Below are positions 23,701 to 35,321 of a DNA stretch of 64,000 nt, piece by piece; positions within the stretch are counted from its first letter, which is position 1, and each line of letters begins with the position of its first letter. This DNA comes from Plasmopara viticola (Eukaryota; Oomycota; Peronosporomycetes; Peronosporales; Peronosporaceae). The stretch spans positions 59,581-123,580 of the forward strand of contig MBPM02000134.1 of assembly GCA_001695595.3 (NCBI GenBank), given 5' to 3'. The translations under genes and the position numbers were made by a program. Below the pieces are notes generated by a model that had not been told where the DNA came from, ran no database searches, and saw only the letters and a program-made list of their open reading frames with translations.

Positions 23701-24116
23701 TTGGAAATGTCCTCAAGCACGCGTGTTGACATGGAGAGAGATCTCTTTCTGTGCTTCAACTTGTGTACAAATGTCTTTGTCTTCTTGTCAGGCTTGTTAG
23801 CATGGGCACGAGGCACAGGGAGGCCGAGGGGATGCTTGGAAGACTTGATCTTGCGGGCGGGCTGGTCACTTAATGTAAGCTTGTTTTCCGGCTTTCGAGC
23901 AGGTTCGGGCGAGAGGAAGGAGGGCGTTGTAGGAACTTTAATCTGCTGTTTTGATATCGCTACTGTGTTGCCACTTTTATAAGGCAACGATTGAACGGGC
24001 GTGGTGAGCGCCGCGACGCCGCTACCCAAAGACTTGGATGCGTTCATGACAAATCTCTCGGGTGGTACAGACACGGAAGCGGCTCCAAGAAGTCGGCAGA
24101 TACCTGGAGGAACCAA
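20742..24116 (-). CDS. Large WD40-like protein with C-terminal coiled coil
   Basis: A single uninterrupted frame of 1,124 codons. Residues 1-230 are low-complexity and basic/serine-rich, with a Ser run at about 178-187. Residues of about 235-650 hold degenerate WD40 blades (SSVAVAPDGTFLVVGFYNGMVYLY, IIPQDGKFIFAGVYRGS, LLCGLGIKNVHMWRF, NLRIWHLDED), including a strand that describes a region as bound to a DNA-like or membrane partner only by analogy, so I assign no partner. Residues of about 670-1000 are disordered, Ser/Lys-rich and carry a basic cluster (KKVGEMRKVVPEKAKK). Residues of about 1010-1095 form a basic, Gln-rich helix (YLKRKQLHRRHKKQLAIKLQQLHANYAVQIQEL) that should be a coiled coil. 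A later ATG at 24047 (MNASKSLGSG) is an equally good start. It is divergent from the eIF2B gene 267 bp away. The function is unknown; the architecture suggests a scaffold. Confidence 0.85.
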   Translation of the reverse strand: MVPPGICRLLGAASVSVPPERFVMNASKSLGSGVAALTTPVQSLPYKSGNTVAISKQQIKVPTTPSFLSPEPARKPENKLTLSDQPARKIKSSKHPLGLPVPRAHANKPDKKTKTFVHKLKHRKRSLSMSTRVLEDISNKRYTGQPSTLAGHDPTRKLEFSTPIKLKTTCQEEPVQSSSSSSFSSSSDDQEYSSDEAEVTFDATTIGNMRVVRESLSQSPALSSASSASGMAPVGLEYHFSVSSTVSSVAVAPDGTFLVVGFYNGMVYLYPLTKDSLLFRRGVLLDQIMPRGMYTQIMVTVIIPQDGKFIFAGVYRGSTDIRAFEVDSITFPSPSDPLQSTSERDDDDVANSIGIPTAKVIAHTYSDAKLKGFAAAKSVYLQGGTKTEYRLLCGLGIKNVHMWRFYQCQMVPNEWTWECIFDKQTNGISLELIMFHPTIANQFLSKSEHQNLRIWHLDEDYEASTNSVIVRKKSHTDIKQTVDIVAVYGDYAYGGSDSLAVVDLYAATRMELDLPLSAKEQRAQRDAALMSRNATSLRAWNPRGNRRRGVEDMSAQRHMRTVSKLAGQNAAPFTVGMCTDGSVFYHSPKPEIGLATPLEYIEGYEHFFVDPSLDFQAQFSDLTRVNTSGLLSVLPLSTTDKEKWMIVAANQDQLVVRSLNAFLHCNQQNKEYSQVKSDLKNVVRDLGGATSSVESSDSDKSAMKDMPLRHKKVDMSSGKRVRLEIPCSTQELERKRSRHEKNSRTAKVKKVGEMRKVVPEKAKKISTADEIVVGVTTPLRRKLSTSTVSSPVVSISSSSSSSNPATPIHSHLSRYEAHVVASKELQWTPPSTIKPEGVTDAATHLTQLSSRSDQVKSGKKSTHRIKAQALFADRADGVMTENRDEGSQTLDSQGVTVIESAKGVKQAEPAEEDEAGLDEQLEKLEQYEPKFLPVPFVSDKSSLLAATMYQYDTRTASSTDVLIAEADDSEVTAAANEQTNLLMQFAHQNERLRMNFLNDRERIYRHPDCSCALHARKTSTSAMNWRRGVAHDYLKRKQLHRRHKKQLAIKLQQLHANYAVQIQELFAVQQMQANALRTRQQFQHLHWQLCHDMPSSTTASSPIKIVAVPDHLSGTVFPYPNLFT

Positions 24117-24383
24117 AGCTCGTCAAGGGAGAGTCCAAGAAGGCGCGCGCTGGAATGCAGAGTGTTGGTGACGAGCCCGCAACCGACCCGTGGACCCGTA
24201 AGAGGATTACGAAATGAAATTGTGCTGCGCGCGCAATGGGAGGGCGGCTGGGTGTGGTTCACATAGGAATCAGGTGCCGCGTCGACTGTAATATTCTAAT
24301 TGAGAGAATATAATTCCAACGCGTTTTGACCAATTGGATGTTGGCACCCTTATGACTGGTGATACAAAGTGACCAAGAAATCC

Positions 24384-26095
24384 ATGGCAGACGGTCGATC
24401 GCCTGTACTCGAGCCCGGCGCTGATCTGAAGCATCTGGGTGCGTCCACACCTTACGTATCGAATCCGAGTAATGTTGTAACTTGTTGTTGTCGTACAGAA
24501 TTAATGCTGGATGACCGGAATCAGAAGAAGCGCACCAAGAAGCAAGCCGCGCTCTACGAGTATGTCGCCTACGACTCATCTTTTTACGTAAGAACACTGT
24601 ATTTACCTTTTATTTTTTATGTAGAGGCAAACTAGAGGGCTGGTCTCCCGTCGACGATCCCATGGAGAAGCTCAGTCTCGAGTCTGAAACTGATAAGAAA
24701 GCGCTTTCCAAAGCCGAACGGAAGAAACTAGCAGCGGAGGCGTTTGCGAAGGCTGGAGGTGTCCCAAAGCGTGAGAAACGGAGCAAAGCCGAGCGTCGAG
24801 CTCAACAGGAGGCCAGTCGGCAGCAAAAAGAAGCAAGTACGACGAAAGCCAAGAAAAATGAGGCGATTGGACCACCGAGCGCCACTCCAGTGAACGCACG
24901 ACTGCAATACGATGACGCTAAAAAGATTGCAAAGCGCTCAAAAGCCGCCGTCGTTGTGCGGACACAGGCCCAGAAACAGGTGGAAATGTTTGCGCACTTG
25001 CCTCAATACGAGCGGGAGAGTTCCCTGTCATTGAACGTTGGGTTTTCTCCCAAGGAAGAAATACACGCGGCTGTGCTCGCACTTGGTCTCAAGTACGCCG
25101 AAGGACGAATCTCCGGCAGTAGTGCGCGGTGTATTGCAATGATCACGGCATTCCTTCAAGTGATTGACGATTACGTGACGCCACCGGATACACAACTTCG
25201 ACGCGACCTGGACAAACGCTTGCGGCCATTGATTCAATACCTGATTGACTGCAGACCGCACACGATCGGTATGGGCAACGCCATTCGTCGGCTTCGTCGA
25301 GTTATTGGCTCGACACCGCCTGAATTGAGTGAAGAAGAAGCCAAGCGACGGATCCGCGACGAAATGGACGACTACGTCCAGAGTCGCATCTTGCTCGCTT
25401 CCCGTGCGGTCGTGAAGATTGCCCAGTCAAAACTCAGTCCAGGAGACGTCATTTTGACGTATGCACGCGCGAACGTCGTCGAGGAATTGCTGCTTGAGAC
25501 GGCCAAGACGGCACCAGAAACCGCTGCGACGCTGCGTGTAATCGTCGTGGACTCACGTCCACATTACGAAGGCCGGAAACTCGTCAGCGTCCTTGCTGGT
25601 GCAGGTCTCCATTGCTCGTACTTGCACATTAATGCGCTGTCGTACATTATGCGCGAAGTCACGAAAGTATTTCTTGGTGCCTCGGCTTTTATGAGCAATG
25701 GCGTAGCCGTGGCTCGCGTCGGCACGGCGCTAGTGGCGATGACGGCACACGAAGCCAACGTTCCTGTGCTCTTTTGTTGCGAAACGTACAAGTTCTCGGA
25801 CCGTGTGCAGCTGGACGCGATCACGCACAACGAGCTGGGCGACCCGGACGATCTCGTGTCTTCGTACTGCATTGACAAGAGACGTCGTACTGGACCTAGT
25901 GCGGTCCCCAGTGGCCATGTCTTGTCTGATTGGCGTGATCTCGCTGACCTCAAGCTTCTGAACCTCGTATATGACGTGACTCCGATCGACTACGTGTCGA
26001 TGGTTGTCACGGAATTAGGCATGATCCCGCCCACGTCCATTCCGGCTGTGCTGCGCGAATACTCTCGTGACGGCGTCGTTGAGGGAGCGCTGTAG
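24384..26095 (+). CDS. Translation initiation factor eIF2B subunit delta
   Basis: The delta subunit of eIF2B, the GDP/GTP exchange factor for eIF2 in the cytosol. The 3' exon encodes a basic, Lys/Ala-rich N-terminal tail (KKALSKAERKKLAAEAFAK) and then the IF-2B Rossmann-like domain: helical part ESSLSLNVGF...IHAAVLALGLKYAEG, then GDVILTYARANVVEELL, VIVVDSRPHYEG, and GASAFMSNGVAVARVGTALVAM with CETYKF, characteristic of the delta subunit. An intron of 65 nt (24560-24624, GTATGT...TGTAG) joins LYE to GKLEGWSPVDDP. Another GT..AG segment of exactly 60 nt (24439-24498) may be a first intron; it keeps the frame, so whether it is removed cannot be decided. The start is taken at 24384; an ATG at 24504 is the alternative, giving 508 residues. 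It is convergent with tRNase Z, 67 bp apart. Confidence 0.93.
24560..24624 (+). other. Intron in eIF2B delta
   Basis: GTATGT at the donor and ATGTAG at the acceptor, with a T-rich tract before the acceptor. Splicing gives LYEGKLEGWSPVDDPMEKL in frame, whereas read-through hits a stop within 25 codons. Confidence 0.8.
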
Positions 26096-26162
26096 GTACG
26101 ACTCTCGATACAAATGACAGCATTAACAGAGTTGGACGTTTATAACGGGGTCTTGCTACGAT

Positions 26163-28495
26163 CTATGGTTTGTGTGAATGAGTTACTAGTGCTTGGTCTT
26201 CAGTTTTCTTCGTATCTTGTCGACTCGCAACCTCGCCGTCTCCTTCGTCGTCTTGGGAAAGGAGCTGCGCACACACGTTCATGAGCTGTGGCTGTTGTAG
26301 CGCTCGAAACCGCAACGACAGTAGATCGATGGCAGTCAGTACGTTCAAAAGACTTTGCTCAGTGGCACTGGAGAGCACAGCCATCTTTGGATATCGCTGG
26401 CTAAAGTGCGTGAGCACCAGGTGCTGAACACTTGCTTGACGACCAACTTGGATGGCTTCTTGCGTCGTACAATGCGCCTTGTCCTTCGCTTCTTTGACCA
26501 ATTCATCTTCGAAAGTAGCTTCGTGAACCATCAGGAACGCACCTTTGGCCTTTTCTGAAAACTTGTCACTCGGACGACAGTCGCCCGAAAACGCGAGCTT
26601 GGCGCCGGTAGCAAACGTGATGACCACTGCGTACGACTGCCGCGCGTGCTTGACCGGCACGCACTCGAGCTGAGCGATGTTTAGCGTCTGTCGTAGCCAT
26701 GCACGCACACGCGCTGATTCCACATGAGTCTCGTCGTCTTGAAAACGAGAATCGTTTTCGTCAAAACCGTAATTCTCTGCAAACGTATACGTGCCGGACA
26801 CTGTCGGATCCAGTGCCGCGTACTCGTCCAGCCAAAACCGTAGCGGTGTTGGTCCAATCACGAGCAGTGGTGCAATGGAAGGCGTACGACAACTTAGCAG
26901 CCGAAGCAAGCCAAGATGGTGATCCGCGTGGTTGTGGGAGATCCAGACGCACTTTAGACGGTCAGCGAGCTCCTGAAAACGCTTCTTGTCGCCACTCGCA
27001 TAGCGATACAATTGTCCCGCGCTGCCTTCTCCGCAATCTAGCATAAGTCCAGCCCACGATGTACATCCTTCTGCTCCAGATGGTAACTCGAGATACATGC
27101 CCGTGACATTGCGATACTTGGACGGTATCGCGCAGCCGGTTCCCAAGAACGTAATCCGACCGTCGACAACGTCGTCTGTCCTCGACGCTTCTGGGACCGA
27201 GTTCACAGATGACGGCACCGACTGACGAATCGCATCAAAATCTAATCGTGGCCAGCAACTCGAGGAGTCAAATCCGCGGCGAGCCTGAGGAACTAAAATG
27301 AACGTCAGCATGCTCTCGCCCAATACCAAGTTTGACACTGTTGGCTCTGGTTGGTCGCGACAAGATGGAGAAAAGCCTAAGGCTGCTGCATCTGGCACTG
27401 GACGTGAGAATGGCGTTGCGGCGTCCCGCAATTCATGCGTTTCGTTGGATGGAAAGGCATGAGGAAAGACTGCGTGCAACTGCGCTTGGAGCTTGGCCGA
27501 CGCACGATGGACCGTCTTTTGGGCACAGGCGTCGTGGCCAAGCACAACATGCCGTGCTTGCACGCCGAACGTCTGGATCCAGGCCCCGTATCTCGGCTGT
27601 TGCAGCACGTCCACGCTTCCAAGATGAAACACCACGTGCACCTGTACAATTGCCGGCTTGCCGTCGATCTCGCGGTATCGATCAAACTCTGTACTGTTCA
27701 CAAGTGCGTCCACGTGCCTCGTGGACGGACACGACAACACTACACATGCAACGGCCGGCATCGATGGCAACACACACTCGCTTGACTTGACCATGGTGCC
27801 ATTGTCCAGTCGCACGTCTTTGCCTTGGTGTAATTGTCCAAACAATCTGCCCTTTGGCACACCTAAAGCCACGGCCTTTTCCACAAGAAACTTGCCTCTC
27901 TGCGGCCTTGTTTCCACCACGTAACTCACACTCACGTGACTCTGCGCTTTAGCATCAAGTGAAGACTGACTGTCACTGAGCTTCCGTTTCGCTCCAATTC
28001 GCGGCTTCTTGACGGCCACAGCATAGACCACCACTTCATCGTCTTCATAACAGCTCTGGATCTCGTCTTTATCACCAAGTGGAAGCACCTCGGATGCTTT
28101 GAATGTAAAGTCTGGACGATGCAAAAAGTGGCGCGTCGCGAACACGTAGTTTTTCGTCCTGGGTGGGCCGTGGACGTGCAAGCCCGGTTTCCCCGTGTCA
28201 GCGATCGTAAGCACCATGCCAGGTAAGCCACCAACCGTATCCGGCCGAAGTTCGGTTAAGAAAATGTGCTGCAACTTTGCCAGACGCACGTGGTGCTCCA
28301 TACACAGGCGTTGGGTGCCGTCGCCAACATTAAAGAGAAATCTGCGCAGCTTACAAAAACGAATGAGCGAACCACGAGTGCATCAGACTGGAAGCGACGA
28401 GATGGTGGAACAAACCGGCGTGTTTCAGTGGAGAGAAGAAGACTGGGAGAAGTCTCGACGGAAGCGACGCTCAGCACCTGCACTTGCACGACCAT
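26163..28495 (-). CDS. ELAC2: tRNase Z, long form (ELAC2-like)
   Basis: An endonuclease that removes the 3' trailer from precursor tRNAs. Splicing one 74-nt intron (28342-28415) joins a 26-codon first exon (MVVQVQVLSVASVETSPSLL, start at 28495) to the main frame and restores FLFNVGDGTQRLCMEHHVRLAKL, the pseudo-metal-site region of the N-terminal half, where the usual Cys-Gly-Glu reads Val-Gly-Asp. The N half then has IFLTELRPDTVGGLPGM. The C half holds the catalytic beta-lactamase fold. Numbering from the second exon's first Met, ITFLGTGCA is at 383-391, the zinc motif SHNHADHH at 455-462, the VKH histidine at 552, SGDCRP at 572-577 and HEATFED at 593-599; LTHFSQRYP is further on. The total is about 752 residues, normal for the long form. 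There is no clear mitochondrial presequence. It is convergent with eIF2B delta, and a short retroelement lies about 118 bp upstream. Confidence 0.93.
28342..28415 (-). other. Intron in tRNase Z
   Basis: Donor GTTTGT at 28415 and acceptor GCGCAG ending at 28342. Joining CG to A makes Arg and gives ETRRFLFNVGDGTQRLC, the arrangement seen in long-form tRNase Z. Confidence 0.75.
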
Positions 28496-28599
28496 GCCAG
28501 ATAACTAGTGCGTTCTAAGAGCTTTGTATACAACCAATCATTGAGACTCCAAAAAGGCCTTTGTACTTAGGTATTAGGAATAATGGAAATTGGCAATAC

Positions 28600-28946
28600 A
28601 AAGGCTATAGTGTATTGTATTGTATTACGTTATCGCGTTGCCAAGTTATGCACGTGCTAGGCTCTATGGCTAGTCCACGGCATAGAGTGGTGTCCGCATA
28701 CGTCGGGTCTCGTTCGGCGGGCAGTGCAGCCAGCACCGAGGTCGTGAGGGTCTTCCATTATTTTGCTTAGCTCTGACTTGGTAAGAGCCCAGGTGGCGCC
28801 CGGTGCTGGAGACCGTCGCGTCGAGGGTGAGACTCGTTAGAGACCTGCAGATGCCCGAGAGCACCTGCCCGAAGCGCGCGAGCATTTAGCCCCCGCGCTT
28901 GGAAGGAGGGCGTCACCCCAACCTTTTCCGAAAAAAGGCTATAGTG
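28600..28946 (-). mobile_element. Short non-autonomous LINE derivative (copy B) with target-site duplication
   Basis: The element is 28613-28933 on the minus strand, flanked by AAAGGCTATAGTG at 28600-28612 and 28934-28946. It has the same three-block structure as the other copies. A 71-codon frame (28885-28670) is intact. The 3' tail is TACAAT repeats. Its insertion lies 105-118 bp from the start codon of tRNase Z and so may sit in that promoter. Confidence 0.87.
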
Positions 28947-31900
28947 GTTGACGCAATAATTGTTATGTTGAAGCGTCTTTTTTTAAGGCTTATGTTGCCA
29001 TTGTAGAGTGTGCATGCGCTTAACGACAGGGTAGCTTGCCGTCAACTTCAAACCATGCGCAGCCAGAACTTTGGTCACGGTCTTTTTGAGTATCGAACCA
29101 CATGACATCGTCGCGGTACGATAGCGCGACTGGTTTGAGCAGTCAACAAATAAATTACACGTAGTAATATTCGAATGGTGATTCTTATTTTTGCTTACCC
29201 TATTTTTATAGAGAAGTTGCCATCCGCGGGGTGGTAATTAGTAGTCGGTGAGCGAGTCAATGAAAACTTCGCCACACTTTAACACCACATTTTGTTGGTG
29301 AGGCGCTAGTAAGGGCTCATACGAGAATCGATAATCTGAGGACCACTCACTTACGACGAAATCGTCTAAGGATGGTCAATGGTGTACACCGATCCATTAT
29401 TTTCCGGAAAGGTTTTTCATTTGTTTGTTATTGCTGAGCTTATCATTTTTAGTAGATAATTGTAATTTTCAACAAAACTTTATCTGCTTTAACAATCATT
29501 GTTTTTTATCTAACAGAAATCCAATCGGTCTTGTGCCCTGCGGATAAAATTCCGCCAGCTGATTGCAAAGCAGGACAATTGCTAAATCAGATAACCAAGA
29601 GCCAAGACCGAGGAATATTGTTTTCTAGCCTTCCCTTTTTTGATCTTATGAGCAATCGCGCGCTTGAGAGCTAGCAAAGCTCTTGGGTGCGTAGCCCCAT
29701 TCGTTAGGAATTATGTAAGCCATTATATGCGTGAACCGCATTGCTAAGTGCAGACTACGACAAGATAGCTTATTCAACCTGAAAATGTGACGCCTTTGAA
29801 CACATTTTTTGATCGCAAGAGACGGTATATCTTTCATGGTCACCAGTACGTCCAGCAGTATGTAAGTGATACCACAAGAGCTCACGGTCGGCTAGCAACA
29901 GTCAAATGTCTAATCATAGGAAGAGTTTCGTTCAATCCATCAACCTACTGCAGTCGTTATATATATTATCAGTTTTATACAAACATCTTACTCCGTACCT
30001 TATTGTTTTCAACACCTTACTTATACTTTCCGTAAGCTTGCCACCCAGGATCCCTTTGCCTTTGTCCATCGAGTTAAATTCTAACAACTTGATCGTCGCA
30101 GTGCAAAATGGAAAGTGAATGCACTCGAACAAAGCATCTTCCTACTCTAACTTACTCTTTGCCACGTGTTCTTCTGTCTCTACGTTCTAAAAACACAATT
30201 TGCACCACTAGGTTTGTTCTTATCACAACGTGCTCTTAGCGTGTTGCCGTTGCCGTGCACTTTCTCGAATGTGACCAACACTCTTGGATGTCAAGTTGGC
30301 ACGTACTGTGGGACACCCGATGAGAGTTCGTTAGAAAAATGACCATTGGGTAGACGAGACCACTTCAAACTCAATTGTCCATTTCAAGTAAGCTATACTC
30401 AATGATGGTACCTACCAAGTCACGTACTTTGCGAGCTGATTTTTACTTGCAAGAATGTAGTGCGGTAACATTTCGTTGCTATAACTATCTTTTAAAGACA
30501 CATAAATATTTTTTGTTGTTGTCTATGTTCCATGTTTAACGCTTCCTGACCACGCATCCTATAGCCGACATATATCATGCAATATGTTAAAAACGTTTCT
30601 TAAATGTTACTGTCAAGGCGATTGTAAACGTGAATGTCTAATAAAAACGGCAAGACCAGGACTTTTCTAGACCTTCACTAATGTAGCTATTATTCTATAC
30701 TTGCATACATGCTGATGAGAATCTTTCTGGGCCATGCAAGCATGCAGTGAGATAAAATTCAGCTTATGCTAGCTGCTAATTGACCAACCCGATGCCATGA
30801 GTGAGCTTCCAGTTATGTACGTCGATGAGAGGCTTCGTGAATCGCGAAAAGTATATCTGACGAAATGCGCAAAGCTCCTTCAATTTTGCCGCTGACCTTG
30901 AGCATGATGAAGACTTAGAAGCAATATAACTAATTTGATCGGCCTTGTTGTATCCCCCGTGTGCTTGCACGATACACGCTTGATGCTTTTATGGACGGAA
31001 GTCAAAGCAAGTTTGCTCCTCACACCGTTAATTCGCAACAGAACGTCAAACTTGCCACAAGCATCGTGAAATGTCTCTATCTTGGACCGTTTTTTAAGTA
31101 GCTGCAGCACTTTGCTTTGTTTTTCCATACTGATTCGTACGATTGGTGTACAGCATGTGCGTAATCTCGAAAGGGGCTGATTGTGCCCACAATGCCCCTG
31201 TTTAATCGTGCCCGCTCGTTGTCCGTGTGTAGAGGCAGTGACTGCAGCCTCCACTAAGATAGATATTGTGATAAAGCATTCATCGCTTTTACGGCATCCA
31301 AGATCTTAATTTTGCTCCGTAACCACACACAGTATGCATAATTTGGCGTCGACAAGACCTGCATCAGCGCCTCGAATCACCTTGAGAGTTAAATGTCGTC
31401 TCAATTGAGAACTACCGCCCAACAACCAGCTCTACACGTTCACTGGTCGCATTCGACTCGACGATGACGATCGAGGTAAGGAGGTGATTTTTATGGGTCC
31501 CGCAAAAATCTTGTTACGCGGATGTATCTTGCGAAGCTGTGTCTTGCGAAGCTGTGCCTTTGTCATTGGCGTCGTCATATTTACAGGAAGTGAGACCAAA
31601 TTCTTGCATCATTCGCGGAAAGCAGTCCCAAAGCAAAGTAAAGTGAGTCGGACTGCCAATCGTTGCAACACAAGGTGCCCGACTTGCAACACTTGCCACG
31701 CAATCGTTTCGGTCTGTCCATTTGTATTGATGATCTATCACAAAAGTCAATCATAATTAATGTACCAATAAAGCAAAACGAGCAACAAGTAATGAGCGTA
31801 CTCGACACGGACGACGGTTTGCTTTCCATCTGCTTGATGACGCTTAATCTTCCCATCCCTGCTTTATCATCGTTATCAAAAGAAGAATTAGCAGCGGTCC

Positions 31901-32330
31901 CGCCGTCGAGAATCGATTCGTCGGAAACCATGTATTCACCAGCTACATACATCATCATAAAAGTTCACGCTTTTAATTATCATCTCTCGGCATGGACCAA
32001 GTGCACCTGCAAGATAACAGTGACAAGAAAGTAGACAAGGGCAACGACACGAAAGAACTCAAAGATAATCTTGGGAATAAAGCTCAGAGCGGTGTATTTG
32101 TAGGTGACCACGACATTAGAGCATCCCGCTTGGAAGCAATGAGGTGCTGATTCGGGTCACTATTGTTCAGGAATAGCACACGAGGCTCCACATCAGCCAT
32201 CGGGGCAAATGAAGGTTCTGCATGACGATTCATAGATCGTGACATACGTCCACGACTCGGTTCTCCTGCTTGCACGGGCGACACAAGATTGAACAACGCA
32301 TGGAAAGGAGCAGCATGATAGACGGACGTC
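28947..32330. other. Gene-poor stretch
   Basis: Overlapping frames on both strands (for example 31663-32034 plus and 31958-31581 minus) show no motifs that favour either. A minus frame at 30880-31254 is likewise unrecognised. Confidence 0.45.
31527..31556 (+). repeat. Exact 15-bp tandem duplication
   Basis: TCTTGCGAAGCTGTG occurs twice in a row (31527-31541, 31542-31556). Confidence 0.8.
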
Positions 32331-32570
32331 TCATGCTTTCTATACGTAAAGGTTCAAAGCATGGAAGTAAACATACTTTTCTTATAGAAAGGCAGTCGAT
32401 GTGTTGGCAGCCTTCGACTGCGTCGCATGCTGTTTAAACGGAACGGGTTGAAACATGGCAGTAAACATTAACTTTCTAGAAAGGCAGTCGTCCGCTAAAC
32501 TTGACGCCTTCGACAGTGTCGCATGCCTTTTGTACGTAACGGTTTTTTAAAGGGCAGGAGGCAAAACATT
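32331..32570 (+). repeat. Diverged tandem repeat, about 95-bp unit, 2.5 copies
   Basis: Units begin at 32331, 32425 and 32521. Each opens with CATGC, contains AGTAAACAT, then CTNTAGAAAGGCAGTCG, and closes with CCTTCGAC-GTGTCGC or a close variant. The third is cut short after about 50 bp. No coding frame matches the unit length. A decayed satellite or part of a longer repeated element is likely. Confidence 0.65.
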
Positions 32571-35321
32571 TCGATGATTAAAAGGGCGAATAGAGAGCTA
32601 GTAGCACTTTGGCTATGAATTGCGATTTATTTGGCTACTTGTATTTCAGGGACAAAAATTGGGAGATCAAATTTCCTGCTCGCTTCAGGTGATGCACACC
32701 TTCTTCACGCTGAGTACCACATATAGCCAATCTTACACTCGAGCGGATTGACTACTTACCTGAACCTTCTAAAAAGTTTAAGTATTAAATGAACGGCTGT
32801 CGGCAGTTGTAAGAGCGCAGTTTTCGCCAAAACCTACTGCACGGGCCCGATGAAGTGGTTGCCTTTGTGGTGCTCCTTCCCGTACGCATTGAAAGCGCCT
32901 GTTTTCCAGCGTTTAGAGTTACCGGGTACTTATGTTCGCAGCTCCGGCGGTAGCGCCGAGGGGACCTAAGCAGGTTCAGCTTTGCGCGACAAAAGACAAA
33001 ACGAGAAATACACCCCTTTCAGATTAGTAAGGTTACACTATATATTGAGACCGTTTTCATCATCGATCAGACAAGTCAATCGATAAAGGCTGGAAGCCTG
33101 ATCGTGAAGCCACTTAACACGTCTTTGTAGGAAATGTAGCAGCAAATGCGGGCAACTTCCCTTCCGGCAAATTCCAAATTGCCAGCGCTCACTCTTTCTT
33201 TCTTTTAGTAAGCAGAGCGCAAGCAACAGAGAGTTGAGAGCCTTCATAATTCAGACTTGTCCCAGAGCAAGACGTAATGACAGTATTCTATGAAAAGTCC
33301 CAGTCGTATGCTGCTCGATCGAGGGCTAGTGTTTTCCCTGAAGGTTGCTGACAAACTAAGCTCAATAGCTCTATACAATCGCTAGCAAAAGCTGCACCCT
33401 CAGAATCAGGGCAATTAAAATCGCCGTTAGTAGTAGGGTAGGCATTTGAGCCAAGATTACACAGCACCTTGCAAGAGTAGGCGTTCAACTGTTCGCTCTC
33501 CCACGATTGACGTATGCAATAGATTCTAGTCAAGAGTCTGATTTATTTGTTACAGTGCTCATCTTGTTTAAATTTAACCAAAATGCTTCTTTCGTTAATT
33601 TGACTTTGTGGATCAGGCAGGGCTTCCACTAATCTTCAAATTACCTATGTACACAAACCAGTATGGTTACCAATATGGTTCTTATCGTGCAAGAAGTCAC
33701 TATCTATTTAAGGCTTCTGTCACAGGAGAATAGCTTTTATCTCAAAAATTGGCCTTTAAGTTACGGCCTTTTATATTCTTCATATGAAAGAAGTAAGGTA
33801 TGTACGCTAAACGTTATACAAGAAGTCGGGTCAATCATCGCCCGTGGCTTGAAGGTGACGGACTTGACGTCAGACTAAATCTCCGCACGAACGGCCTCAC
33901 TAGCTATGCGTACAGCCACAATAACCATGCATTTAGCCTTATCGGCAATGTGGAAGAAGTCACTCGACAATACTGAGGAGTCTATGGCTTCTAGGGATGG
34001 AGACTCGACCTAGACTGATCTCGCTGTTAATGTCAGCGAAATTAGGCGACACGAAGAAGAAAAAGTCACGGACGACAATTCTTGGTACATTTCTCGAAGC
34101 CTAAATTACAAACGAAGGGGCTCTGTGACCCGCTTACTGCCGGAATCTAATAAAAGACACCAGGTCTGCTTACAACAGATCCGACGACAAAGAGGAGGGC
34201 CTTCTAAACATGTATTAGCTGATTAATGCAGCGTAGCAGAACACTCACCTCGAGGGATTTCTGGAAGTCACTTCTTGCGTGGCATTTATAGGCTTCACTT
34301 GTATAGAAAAAGCCACTGATACAGCGCGGCCTTACGGCTGCCATACGCGTACTCTTAGCACCCCGCTTGAGAGTATTACTCGGAGCCGTAGGTAGCCTGA
34401 AGACACGCGTGATATTGGAGTAATCTTGGTACTGTCACCACCACATTTTAGCCAAAATAGCCAATTTTGGATAAGGTAAACATCTAGGGTAATACAATTC
34501 AAAATCCAACTACCTTGAGCCTCTTTCACGTCGGAGAGCTTATAGTGCAATTTGCGCTTTTAGTAGGTCGGAGACAAACCACTTTGAAGTCTTTTAGCTT
34601 CGGCACGATTTCAAGGTAGGCACCGAGTGTGTAAGCTTTGAGCGCGAGTAAGGATCATACGGCCATACCGCAACGCGCAACCGAAATATCGTGGCTTATA
34701 TATTATGCGCTTGCTTCTGATGTATCCAAATCGTAGCGGATTATCGTGCTGGAGACGCTCCGACGGACCCCATGAGGTTTATGAAGAGGAACATTCGTGC
34801 CCTTAAAAGAGCTCCTGGTGCCCACTTATGCGCCTCTGCTTTGCATATTAACGCGCATAGACGAACCACTAAGCTATGACTTGTTGTTCTCGAAGCGGCT
34901 GCGCACGATAGGCTGATGTCCTCTGACACACCTACGTATGTGATTGATAATTAGCCTTTCATGTGCGCTCTAATCGACGTTAGTGAAAGGCAAGCAGATC
35001 AAGATGTAAATCCAAGATTTTGCTACATGTTCAGATTGTATTGATAAGCACACACGTTGAATTAAATCTTTCCCGATTCTGAAAAAGATTTACTCACTAG
35101 GAAATCTAGAAATATGCGCCAAGAAAAAGACAAAACCAGAGTCGAATTCATTAAATTAACAGCAAAACACCACTAATTACATATTCTACCTCATCATTTT
35201 ATTACCAAAACTAAAGATATGCTAGACTTACATTTCAAAACCTCATAAATTGCTGTAATGTCCTTCCGTTACTATCACGCTGCTAAACGCAATCATAAGC
35301 AGATTACGACATAAACATCAT
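32571..35321. other. Gene-poor stretch
   Basis: Scattered frames under 80 codons, no convincing motif. The stretch at 34740-34930 is slightly GC-richer and reads on the plus strand as a broken basic peptide, not identified. Confidence 0.4.

Noticed and set aside
33880..34300. Possible RxLR-type effector (basic/acidic patches such as RRHEEEKV)
   Set aside because: No signal peptide and no proper RxLR-EER order in one frame.
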